The position numbers and the translations under genes were made by a program. Positions 32,935-39,880 of a stretch of DNA of 58,042 nt are shown here, piece after piece (the stretch's first letter is position 1; each line of letters starts with the position of its first letter). Location of the stretch: assembly GCA_944380635.1 (NCBI GenBank), contig CALWID010000014.1:1-58042 (forward strand), written 5' to 3'. The notes beneath the pieces were generated by a model. The model was not told the origin of the DNA, did no database searches, and worked only from the letters and a program-made list of their open reading frames with translations. This DNA is from an uncultured Eubacterium sp. Its GTDB lineage: Bacteria; Bacillota; Clostridia; Oscillospirales; Acutalibacteraceae.

Positions 32935-34839
32935 ATGAACAATAATAAAAGCAATCTCAGAAACGGCGCCAAATCCTTTTCGCGCATTCTGAAATACATG
33001 GTTGCAAACAACAAAGTAGCATGGTTTTTTGTTATAGTTTGCATTATTATATCCGCGTTCGCGCAGATGCAGGGAATGGTATTCATTCAGTCCCTTGTAG
33101 ATGATTATATAGAGCCTATGATTGCGGCCGGCTCAAATGATTACAGCGGGCTTGCGGCCGCGCTTATAAAAGTTGCGGTTATTTATGTTGTGGGCATAGT
33201 TGCGCAGCTTACATATTCAAGAATTATGGTAAATGTAACTCAGGATACTATGCAGAAACTGCGTACAGACCTTTTCAGCAATATGGAAAAACTGCCGATT
33301 AAATATTTTGACACTCACGCCCACGGCGATATTATGAGCGTTTATACAAACGATATTGATACAATGCGCCAGTTGATAAGCCAAAGTATTCCGCAGATTT
33401 TCAACTCTGTTATAACGCTTTTGTTCTCGCTTGTTGCAATGATTCGTATGAATATTGTACTTGCGCTGATTACGGTGCTTATGGCGTGCGTTATGCTTAT
33501 AGTTACAAGGAAATTCACCCAGCGTTCGGGCAGATATTTTGATAAACAGCAAAAAGCGCTCGGCGAGGTAGACGGGTTTATTGAGGAAATGCTTGACGGC
33601 CAAAAAGTTGTTAAGGTATTCTGCCACGAGGAAAAAGCAAAGGCTGATTTTGATAAAATCAACGAGGAACTTCGCTTCAGTTCTTATAAGGCAAACAAAT
33701 ACGCTAATATGATGATGCCTGTTAACGCTAACATCGGAAACCTCAGTTATGTTTTGTGCGCCGCTGTTGGTTCCGCTCTTGCTCTCGGCATTGGCGGCGC
33801 AACCGGTATTGCGGGCGCAACAGTCGGCACGGTAGTTGCCTTTATGGGTCTTAACAAGAGTTTCAGCCAGCCTATTGCTCAGATAAGCCAGCAGATGAAT
33901 TCAATTATTATGGCGGTTGCCGGCACAAAGCGTGTTTTTGCTCTGTTTGATGAAAAGCCGGAGGAAGACCACGGCTATGTTGAAATGGTAAACGCCGTGC
34001 AGAATGAGGACGGTACTCTTACCGAAACTGACCACAGAACAGGCGTTTGGGCTTGGAAGCATCCGCACCAGGCTGACGGTTCCGTTTCATACAAAAAACT
34101 TGAAGGCGCAATCGTGCTTGACGGTGTAGATTTCGGCTATACGGATGATAAAATGGTTTTGCACGATATTAAACTTTACGCTGAGCCGGGCCAGAAGATA
34201 GCGTTCGTTGGCTCAACCGGCGCGGGCAAAACAACCATTACAAACCTTATTAACCGCTTTTATGATATTCAGGACGGCAAAATCAGGTATGACGGCATTA
34301 ATATTACAAAAATCAAAAAGCCGGATTTGCGCCGCACACTCGGCATAGTTTTGCAGGATACACACCTGTTTACAGGCACTATTATGGATAATATCCGTTA
34401 CGGCAAGATTGACGCTACTGACGAGGAATGTATCGCCGCCGCCAAACTTGCAAATGCACACGGATTTATTACCCGCCTGCCGGACGGCTATGATACAATG
34501 ATAGACGGCGACGGCGGCAACCTTTCTCAGGGTCAGTGCCAGCTGCTTGCAATTGCAAGAGCGGCAGTTGCAGACCCGCCCGTGCTTATCCTTGATGAGG
34601 CTACCTCTTCAATTGATACAAGAACGGAAGAACTTGTGCAGAAAGGTATGGACGCTCTTATGAAGGGCAGAACTACATTTGTTATTGCCCACCGTCTTTC
34701 AACCGTTAAGAATGCGGATTGCATTATGGTGCTTGAGCACGGCAGAATTATTGAGCGCGGCAGTCATGATGACCTTATCGCTCAGAAAGGTAAATATTAC
34801 CAACTTTATACGGGCAATTTCGCCGAACGCCCGGCATAA
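32935..34839 (+). CDS. Heterodimeric ABC multidrug exporter, subunit 2 (canonical catalytic half)
   Basis: 634 residues from the ATG at 32935, which has GGGGGGCG upstream; the earlier in-frame ATG at 32902 lies inside the first subunit's gene. It has the six-helix membrane domain with a longer region between TMD and ATPase (about 345-400), Walker A GSTGAGKTTITNL, signature NLSQGQCQLLAIARA, and Walker B LILDEATSSID with the catalytic Glu. The complementary site composition to subunit 1 fits an asymmetric heterodimer. Signature LSQGQ instead of LSGGQ is the usual form for this half. A terminator follows the stop codon. Confidence 0.93.
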   Translation: MNNNKSNLRNGAKSFSRILKYMVANNKVAWFFVIVCIIISAFAQMQGMVFIQSLVDDYIEPMIAAGSNDYSGLAAALIKVAVIYVVGIVAQLTYSRIMVNVTQDTMQKLRTDLFSNMEKLPIKYFDTHAHGDIMSVYTNDIDTMRQLISQSIPQIFNSVITLLFSLVAMIRMNIVLALITVLMACVMLIVTRKFTQRSGRYFDKQQKALGEVDGFIEEMLDGQKVVKVFCHEEKAKADFDKINEELRFSSYKANKYANMMMPVNANIGNLSYVLCAAVGSALALGIGGATGIAGATVGTVVAFMGLNKSFSQPIAQISQQMNSIIMAVAGTKRVFALFDEKPEEDHGYVEMVNAVQNEDGTLTETDHRTGVWAWKHPHQADGSVSYKKLEGAIVLDGVDFGYTDDKMVLHDIKLYAEPGQKIAFVGSTGAGKTTITNLINRFYDIQDGKIRYDGINITKIKKPDLRRTLGIVLQDTHLFTGTIMDNIRYGKIDATDEECIAAAKLANAHGFITRLPDGYDTMIDGDGGNLSQGQCQLLAIARAAVADPPVLILDEATSSIDTRTEELVQKGMDALMKGRTTFVIAHRLSTVKNADCIMVLEHGRIIERGSHDDLIAQKGKYYQLYTGNFAERPA

Positions 34840-34847
34840 AATAAATA

Positions 34848-34875
34848 AACGCTCCGCTTTTGCGGAGCGTTTTTG
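34848..34875 (+). terminator. Terminator of the ABC exporter operon
   Basis: AACGCTCCGC pairs with GCGGAGCGTT around TTTT, followed by T's. Confidence 0.88.
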
Positions 34876-34967
34876 CGTTTATTAAGGCAGTTTGGTGCGC
34901 GCGCAGAATTAATCAACCGCCCGTTTTGTTTTTTTATAAAGTTTACTCGGAGCAGTTATTTTTATAA

Positions 34968-35678
34968 TCAGCCCCACTTAAATACTATTTCATACCCGGC
35001 GGCGATTTCGGAAAAAAGATTTTCCAAAGTTTTCTGCGCGCTTTCCTGCGCTTTTTCAATCAAGCCGTTTTCTTTTGCATCATTGATTAACTTGTTTTCC
35101 AATTCGGTTTGAGAATTTGTAAAATCCTCAATTGTTAACTGATTAAAAATATTTTTGCTCTGCTTAGTGTCCGTAATAGAAGACGGGTCTATGTAGATAT
35201 TTGTAATATCAATTTTTATATTTTCAATGGTTATAACATTCGTTTTTGCATTCACATTAACTTTTGCGTCCGCAAGGTTTGTTATTCCCGCCTCAACATA
35301 GCCCGTGTAAGTAAATTGCATTGATTTACTGTTTATCTTAAGTTTCTCGCCGATTTTGCTTTTGTATATATCGCCCGAATCATAAGTTGAGGTCTGCTGA
35401 TAAAGACCCGTGTTAATTTCCGCTTGTTCTTCAAGTTTATCCTCAATTGCGGATACGGTTGAGACGGAATAGCGTTGCGGCGATATTTTAAGTTTTATAT
35501 CGTCAAAGTTGTACCCGCATAAGAAACCGCAGGCTACGCCTATTATTAACGAAAGGATAACCGCAGCAATAATTTGAAATACCTGCCTGATGGTTTTCCT
35601 TTTAATGCCTCTGAGTTCACTCTGTATTCCGCCGAGCGCGTCTAAAAGTTCATTTTGCTTTTCTTTTTCGGTTAACAC
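34968..35678 (-). CDS. DUF4230-family membrane protein
   Basis: 236 residues. A short cytoplasmic N-terminus with a coiled-coil-like helix (1-25) precedes one membrane helix (about 33-58, VFQIIAAVILSLIIGVACGFLCG). The extracytoplasmic domain follows, with FTYTGYVEAGI and the strand pair ITIENIKIDITNIYIDPSSI, which match the DUF4230 pattern, then a C-terminal helix AQESAQKTLENLFSE. The start is a GTG with AGAGGAG upstream. Function is unknown; the family is often found near cell-envelope genes. The downstream gene on this strand is absent, and its own upstream neighbour (zinc-ribbon membrane protein) faces the same way 135 bases off. Confidence 0.78.
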   Translation of the reverse strand: MLTEKEKQNELLDALGGIQSELRGIKRKTIRQVFQIIAAVILSLIIGVACGFLCGYNFDDIKLKISPQRYSVSTVSAIEDKLEEQAEINTGLYQQTSTYDSGDIYKSKIGEKLKINSKSMQFTYTGYVEAGITNLADAKVNVNAKTNVITIENIKIDITNIYIDPSSITDTKQSKNIFNQLTIEDFTNSQTELENKLINDAKENGLIEKAQESAQKTLENLFSEIAAGYEIVFKWG

Positions 35679-35813
35679 ACTAATCTCCTCTGCACATCTG
35701 TTATATTTTTAACAATTATATTATAACAATTATATATACCCTGTTCAACAGAAATTAACAAGTTTTGCAGTGCAGAATTGATTTTATTGCTGATTTAACA
35801 ATGGGCTATATGT

Positions 35814-37001
35814 TTATTCCGATATTTCAAGCAATTTTTGGGATACCCGCGCCTGAACATCAATGTAATAAGCAGTTTCCGCCGCGTTTAAATCTTCGTT
35901 TCCCCATTTTTCAAAATCCTCGGCGAACTGAGCGTATTTTTTCATATAGTCCGCATAGTCGGCAAGGATTGACGGGTCGTTGCCGCCGGATTCGTTATAT
36001 TTTTTCATAAATTCCACATATTCGTTCATAAACTCTTCGTAACTGTCCATCGCGGCTTTGAAATCAGGGTCTATATCGCCGGAATTATTTTCCGCGGCAG
36101 TTGTGCTTTGCGCCTGCGTTGTATCTTCTTCGGCGGGCTGAGTGGTTTCAACGCTTTCTTCGTCAGGGGCGCTGATGCTGATACTTATAATGTTAAAGCC
36201 TTCGTATTTAACGGTAATATCCCAGCCGTCGGCATTTTTTGCAGAATAATATCCGTCGCTTTTATCATAGTCCGCGTTAAAGCCTTTTTCAGAACATTCA
36301 GTCACATAATCGTTATAATCATCTTTTGTCATACCGCTTATGTAAACTGAAAATCCGTCTTCCTGCTCATAGCTGAAATTACCCATCAGCGATTTCGGCA
36401 CGGGCAGCAGTTTTCCCGCTTCGCTTTCCGGCCAGTTGATTTTGCTGAATTCCATAGGGGCGGATAAATCAATCGTCATTATTTTATCGCTTTCATTATA
36501 ATTTAAATCAAGTTTATTGCCGCTTTCGTTATAAGCGCTGTAATGGGTTGAGCCGGAGTCCCCGTCAATAGTAAAGCCGCTATCTTTGCATGATTCAGTG
36601 TATTCGGCATACTGCTTTTCTGAAATACGGTTTATATCAACCCATAAATTATCCTGCGAGTTGGTGTGAACTACGCCCCTGTCCTTAGGCGGCTGAGGCA
36701 GAATATCTCCTAAAATCATATCCGCCCATACAATTTTTTCATTTTCTTTTACCGCGCTTGATATTTTACCGGCTATTGCAATAACCGCAATAATCACAAT
36801 TAAAATAAACCACCACCTTTTATAAAAAGGCTTTTTCTTTTTCTTTGGTTTGTCCGGCTTGAATTGCTGATAAGTCGGGTAATTCTGCTGCTGCGGGGTT
36901 GTTTTCGCCTCCGGCGCATTACCCGGGGTTTCAATAACTGCGGTGCCGCAGTTAGGGCAAATACTGCCTTCAAATTCGGTTTGGCATTTACTGCATTTCA
37001 T
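35814..37001 (-). CDS. Zinc-ribbon membrane protein with duplicated extracytoplasmic domain
   Basis: 395 residues. It starts MKCSKCQTEFEGSICPNCG, a four-cysteine zinc ribbon on the cytoplasmic side, followed by a Pro/Gln-rich linker and a KPKKKKK basic patch. One membrane helix (about 64-85, WWFILIVIIAVIAIAG) comes next. The outer part has two related domains: each has Leu-Pro-x-Pro near its start and a long amphipathic stretch (about 100-175 and 180-265). A Thr/Ser/Glu linker leads to a C-terminal helical segment with repeated YADYMKKYAQFAE-like turns that resembles DUF6591. An AGGAGG site precedes ATG. Function unknown; the layout suggests an envelope sensor or regulatory partner. Confidence 0.78.
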   Translation of the reverse strand: MKCSKCQTEFEGSICPNCGTAVIETPGNAPEAKTTPQQQNYPTYQQFKPDKPKKKKKPFYKRWWFILIVIIAVIAIAGKISSAVKENEKIVWADMILGDILPQPPKDRGVVHTNSQDNLWVDINRISEKQYAEYTESCKDSGFTIDGDSGSTHYSAYNESGNKLDLNYNESDKIMTIDLSAPMEFSKINWPESEAGKLLPVPKSLMGNFSYEQEDGFSVYISGMTKDDYNDYVTECSEKGFNADYDKSDGYYSAKNADGWDITVKYEGFNIISISISAPDEESVETTQPAEEDTTQAQSTTAAENNSGDIDPDFKAAMDSYEEFMNEYVEFMKKYNESGGNDPSILADYADYMKKYAQFAEDFEKWGNEDLNAAETAYYIDVQARVSQKLLEISE

Positions 37002-37103
37002 AAATAAATCCTCCTCATAATTGAGTTTAATTTTTTCGGATACCCCGCCGCCGAAAAGGGGTATCCTTTTTTTGAATTACTGCTGAAGCGCCGTTTTCGG
37101 CTT

Positions 37104-37400
37104 TTACTTGGCTTTCTTTTCGTTGTTAATCATTGTTCTTATCCATTTTTCACTGTATCCGTATTTAGTGGCAAGTTGTTTGATGTTATGCCCGTTATAT
37201 TCTTTTAACACCTGCTTGCATATAAATTCCGAAGTGAAAAAGTTTACCGGGAAATTGACCTGCTGACCGCGAAACGCGGAATGTAAGACTAACGCCACCT
37301 CCACTCCAAGCAAATTTGCAATTTCGTTATAAACGCCGTTTAGGTATTCACTTTCAATATTCTTAGGGTCCATATCAGTAAAAACCTCTTTCATCATCAT
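37104..37400 (-). CDS. Mor transcription activator family protein
   Basis: 98 residues. Residues 15-95 match the Mor/C family: a helical dimerisation part EIANLLGVEVALVLHSAF, the short strand RGQQVNFP, then a helix-turn-helix NIKQLATKYGYSEKWIRTMI. Mor is the middle-operon activator of phage Mu, and stand-alone relatives are frequent in Clostridia. The gene has a GAAAGGAG ribosome site. It is preceded on its own strand by a 374-base region containing two copies of a 34-bp dyad element, which could be its own operators. No phage genes lie nearby, so it may be a chromosomal regulator. Confidence in the family is good; targets are unknown. Confidence 0.82.
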   Translation of the reverse strand: MMMKEVFTDMDPKNIESEYLNGVYNEIANLLGVEVALVLHSAFRGQQVNFPVNFFTSEFICKQVLKEYNGHNIKQLATKYGYSEKWIRTMINNEKKAK

Positions 37401-37491
37401 TAACTCCTTTCTATTATGATTTATCGCAACGGACTTGTATAGAGCGGTTATTCAAAGAACATATCGGCGGAACTATTCCCTGAATATTTCT

Positions 37492-37606
37492 CGCTCTCAT
37501 AACAGAACTTGTTATTTTCGCGAGGTACAAAAAAGCGCCGCTTTTTGAACTGCTTCCGCTCTCATAACAGAACTTGTTATTTTCGCGAGGCATAAAAAAA
37601 TGCCGC
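37492..37606. repeat. Two tandem 50-bp repeats upstream of the Mor-like gene
   Basis: A 34-bp unit (37492-37525 and 37557-37590) is identical in both copies. It begins CGCTCTCATAACAG and ends TTATTTTCGCGAGG, with the dyad ATAACA-GAACT-TGTTAT in its centre. Similarity continues for another 16 bp (pattern GGYAYAAAAAARYGCCGC), so the period is 65 bp with a 15-bp unique gap. Each unit can form a bulged hairpin. Being in the upstream region of a DNA-binding protein, these are operator candidates; a repeated RNA element is the alternative. No other copies were noticed in the window. Confidence 0.75.
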
Positions 37607-37622
37607 CTGATAAACAGGCGGC
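37584..37622 (-). terminator. Orphan terminator, minus strand
   Basis: GCCGCCTG (37602-37609) pairs with CAGGCGGC (37615-37622) around ATAAA; on the minus strand the stem is followed by seven T's. No minus-strand gene lies upstream of it before 37775, so it may end a small RNA. Confidence 0.6.
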
Positions 37623-37660
37623 GGGGGAATATTGATAAAGTGAATATTAAAATTAATAAT

Positions 37661-37699
37661 AAAAAATCAGGAACGCGCTTGAACGGCGAGTTCCTGATT
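37661..37699 (-). terminator. Second orphan hairpin with T run on the minus strand
   Basis: AATCAGGAAC (37665-37674) pairs with GTTCCTGATT (37690-37699) across a 15-nt loop; on the minus strand it continues into TTTTTT. On the plus strand it would be a leader hairpin of the following HAD gene. Confidence 0.55.
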
Positions 37700-37774
37700 C
37701 GTTAAGGCTGTTTTTACAGCGTATTTTATTGTCTGAAATAAGAAATTAAGTTATAATAACTGCGGGAGGTCATT

Positions 37775-38425
37775 ATGAAAGCAGTTGTTTTTGATATGGA
37801 CGGCGTTTTGTTTGATACGGAAAAGCTCGGATTTGCCGCTTGGGATTACGCAAGCAAAAAAATGAATATTCTGCCGGCAAGCGAACTTGCGTTTAAAACG
37901 CTCGGAATGAATGCTGCCGCCGTGGACGAAGTGCTAAAAGAGCGTTACGGCGCTGATTTTGATATAAAAAAATTCCGCTCTTTATGCCGCGGATACACAT
38001 ATGATTATTTTAAAATGCACGGTGTGCCGCAAAAACCTTACCTTAAAGAATCCCTAAGCCGCCTGGAAGCGGACGGATTTAAAATTGCGCTTGCGTCATC
38101 AACAGGAAAAGAGGGCGTTTACAGAAATCTTAAAGACGCTGATATAGAATATTTTTTCAGCGCGGTTATCTGTGGCGATATGATTGAAAAATCAAAACCC
38201 GCGCCCGATATTTATCTTAAAGCCGCTGAAACGCTCGGCGTAAACCCTGCGGAGTGCTTTGCTGTTGAAGATTCAAAAAACGGTATTATTTCCGCGTGTT
38301 CGGCGGGTATGAAAGTTATTATGATTCCCGATTTGTGGCAGGGAAGCCCCGAAACCGATTCACTGCTGTTTGCCAAGTGTGAAAATCTGCGCCTTGCGGC
38401 ACGGCGCATAATTGATAACGAATAA
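37775..38425 (+). CDS. HAD-superfamily phosphatase, beta-phosphoglucomutase-like subfamily
   Basis: 216 residues. Motif I is FDMDGVLFDTEK (nucleophile Asp8, acid Asp10), the helical cap spans about 15-85, motif II is Ser/Thr in ALASSTGK, motif III is the Lys of KSKPAPDIYL, and motif IV VEDSKNGIISA. Proteins of this type hydrolyse small phosphorylated metabolites or isomerise sugar phosphates; without kinetic residues to separate them, phosphatase or phosphomutase are both possible. A GGGAGG ribosome site precedes ATG. It appears monocistronic, with a structured upstream region shared with the orphan hairpins. Confidence 0.9.
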   Translation: MKAVVFDMDGVLFDTEKLGFAAWDYASKKMNILPASELAFKTLGMNAAAVDEVLKERYGADFDIKKFRSLCRGYTYDYFKMHGVPQKPYLKESLSRLEADGFKIALASSTGKEGVYRNLKDADIEYFFSAVICGDMIEKSKPAPDIYLKAAETLGVNPAECFAVEDSKNGIISACSAGMKVIMIPDLWQGSPETDSLLFAKCENLRLAARRIIDNE

Positions 38426-38583
38426 TTTGTTGCATATCATATTTAATTTTTAATTAAATAATAAACATTTCTGAAAAACGCCGCCGCGAATTTAAAAAAA
38501 TTATTTTTTTGCAGACAGAAATATGATTTCAGCCGTCTTAATAAGTGAGAGGCTCTCCAAATCATTTGAAAGGCGATGATAAT

Positions 38584-39258
38584 ATGTCATTATTAAGAAA
38601 AAGAAAAACGGATTCGGGCAGTAAACATATTATGAATGTACCGATGCTTGACCTCAGGCGCTATGTGCCGGACGCGCTTAAAAATATAGAAACTTTGAAT
38701 GCCGCAATAGTAGTTTTGCCTAAAGAGGAAAACAGGGAACTTATGGTTGCTTACGGAAGTATTCCGCGCAAAAATGTGGCGTCTGAAATATATGTTGAGA
38801 ATGACAGCGAAATAAAATTTTGCAACGGTTTTAGCGAAATTGACTGCGCTGTGTGCGATGAAAACACCGTGTATTTTATAAACGGCTTTGCCGTAATAAA
38901 AAACGCGGCTGAGCGAACAATAAGCGTTGTATTTAACGGCAGCATAATATGTGAAAACGGCGCCAAAATCAATTTAATATTTTGCAACGGCGAGGCGAAA
39001 TATGTTGATTTCAAGATAAAAAGCGTAAAGCACTTTTCTAAAAACCTGACTGTGGATAAAGATTTTATTGAAAATATTGAGGACGGCACCGTGGTTTCGT
39101 GCGGAAATATTTTAACTCTGCCGCTTGATGTTACGCCGGATTTGCTTAAGAGCAAAAAAATATATTTCTTTGCCGGAAATACTATAAAATGCGCTAAGCG
39201 GGCGCTTGGAACAGTTCAAACAATGTCCTTTGCGAAGGATTATAAAACTTTAATTTAG
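38584..39258 (+). CDS. Conserved-looking protein of unknown function upstream of an ECF sigma factor
   Basis: 224 residues from the ATG at 38584, with GAAAGGCG upstream; an in-frame start at 38545 lacks one. No signal peptide or membrane helix. After a basic N-terminus (LLRKRKTDSGSK), the protein is dominated by predicted beta strands separated by short turns (residues 45-190), with repeated KN/CNG turns and several cysteines; this could be a right-handed beta-helix or bactofilin-like fold, but I cannot recognise the family. The ECF sigma gene begins 2 bases after its stop codon without a separate ribosome site, so the two are translationally coupled, and the protein could be a cytoplasmic sensor or regulator of the sigma factor. 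Confidence 0.75.
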   Translation: MSLLRKRKTDSGSKHIMNVPMLDLRRYVPDALKNIETLNAAIVVLPKEENRELMVAYGSIPRKNVASEIYVENDSEIKFCNGFSEIDCAVCDENTVYFINGFAVIKNAAERTISVVFNGSIICENGAKINLIFCNGEAKYVDFKIKSVKHFSKNLTVDKDFIENIEDGTVVSCGNILTLPLDVTPDLLKSKKIYFFAGNTIKCAKRALGTVQTMSFAKDYKTLI

Positions 39259-39260
39259 TT

Positions 39261-39743
39261 ATGGAAGATGAAAATATTGCCGCGTTATTCGGTGAGATAT
39301 ACGAAAAATATTATAAAAAAATACTGCGCTTTTTCAGGGCCGATTTTTCCTGTGAGGATTCTGAAGACCTTACACAGCAGTCTTTTTTGCGGCTTTGGGC
39401 GTGGCTGCCCGGCGCCGGTTCGGTTAAAAACGGCGGCGCTCTGATATTCCGAATAGCCAAAAATGTGTGCGCGGACAGATACAGAAGCACGGCGCTCAGG
39501 CTGGATACTATGCCGCTGTATGATTTTGTTGATATTCCTGCGCCGTCCGGCTGGCATTACGCTGTTGAACTGCGGATTGCGCTGCGCTCGCTTAGCGTTA
39601 AGGAACAGGAAATTCTGCTTATGAAAGCGCAGGGATTTACAAGTGACGAAATCGGCGGCGCGTTTGGCTTAAGCGGTTCTGCCGTTCGCACGCGCCTGCA
39701 AAAAATTAAGAAAAAACTGCAAAGTGAAATTCATAGCAATTAA
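39261..39743 (+). CDS. ECF-type RNA polymerase sigma factor
   Basis: 160 residues. Region 2 (about 10-75) has YYKKILRFFRADFSCEDSEDLTQQSFLRLW and the FRIAKNVCADRYR -10 recognition end. Region 4 (about 105-155) has LSVKEQEILLMKAQGFTSDEIGGAFGLSGSAVRTRLQKIKKKL, a sigma-type helix-turn-helix. It directs polymerase to a specialised promoter set, typically for envelope or stress genes. It has no ribosome site of its own and depends on readthrough translation from the preceding gene. No classical anti-sigma factor with a membrane helix lies next to it. A strong terminator follows. Confidence 0.88.
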   Translation: MEDENIAALFGEIYEKYYKKILRFFRADFSCEDSEDLTQQSFLRLWAWLPGAGSVKNGGALIFRIAKNVCADRYRSTALRLDTMPLYDFVDIPAPSGWHYAVELRIALRSLSVKEQEILLMKAQGFTSDEIGGAFGLSGSAVRTRLQKIKKKLQSEIHSN

Positions 39744-39804
39744 ATTTTGTTGGGGTATTATTGCGCTGGTTTGCGCAAACAGGCTTGCAAAATGAGCATA
39801 ATAA

Positions 39805-39851
39805 AAAAGGGACTGCCTTTCGTATGCGAAAGGCAATCCCTTTTGTTTTTT
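39805..39851 (+). terminator. Terminator after the ECF sigma gene
   Basis: Long stem AAAAGGGA-CT-GCCTTTCG with CGAAAGGC-AA-TCCCTTTT, then GTTTTTT. Its 3' half is part of the 58-bp direct repeat that flanks the Bce-like cassette. Confidence 0.85.
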
Positions 39852-39880
39852 ATATGAAATTTGCGGAAATATGCGTTATT
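39823..39880. repeat. 58-bp direct repeat, left copy, at the edge of the Bce-like cassette
   Basis: Starts TATGCGAAAGGCAATC and ends ATATGCGTTATT; identical to 44587-44644 at 56 of 58 positions (differences at the C/A after AATC and the G/A after AAATTT). It carries the second half of the upstream terminator and reaches into the stop codon of the permease gene. Confidence 0.9.

Noticed and set aside
37492-37590. Two 34-bp repeats separated by 31 bp, like a one-spacer CRISPR array
   Set aside because: Sequence similarity continues 16 bp into the supposed spacer, there are only two units, no cas genes lie nearby, and the region is the upstream DNA of a regulator gene.
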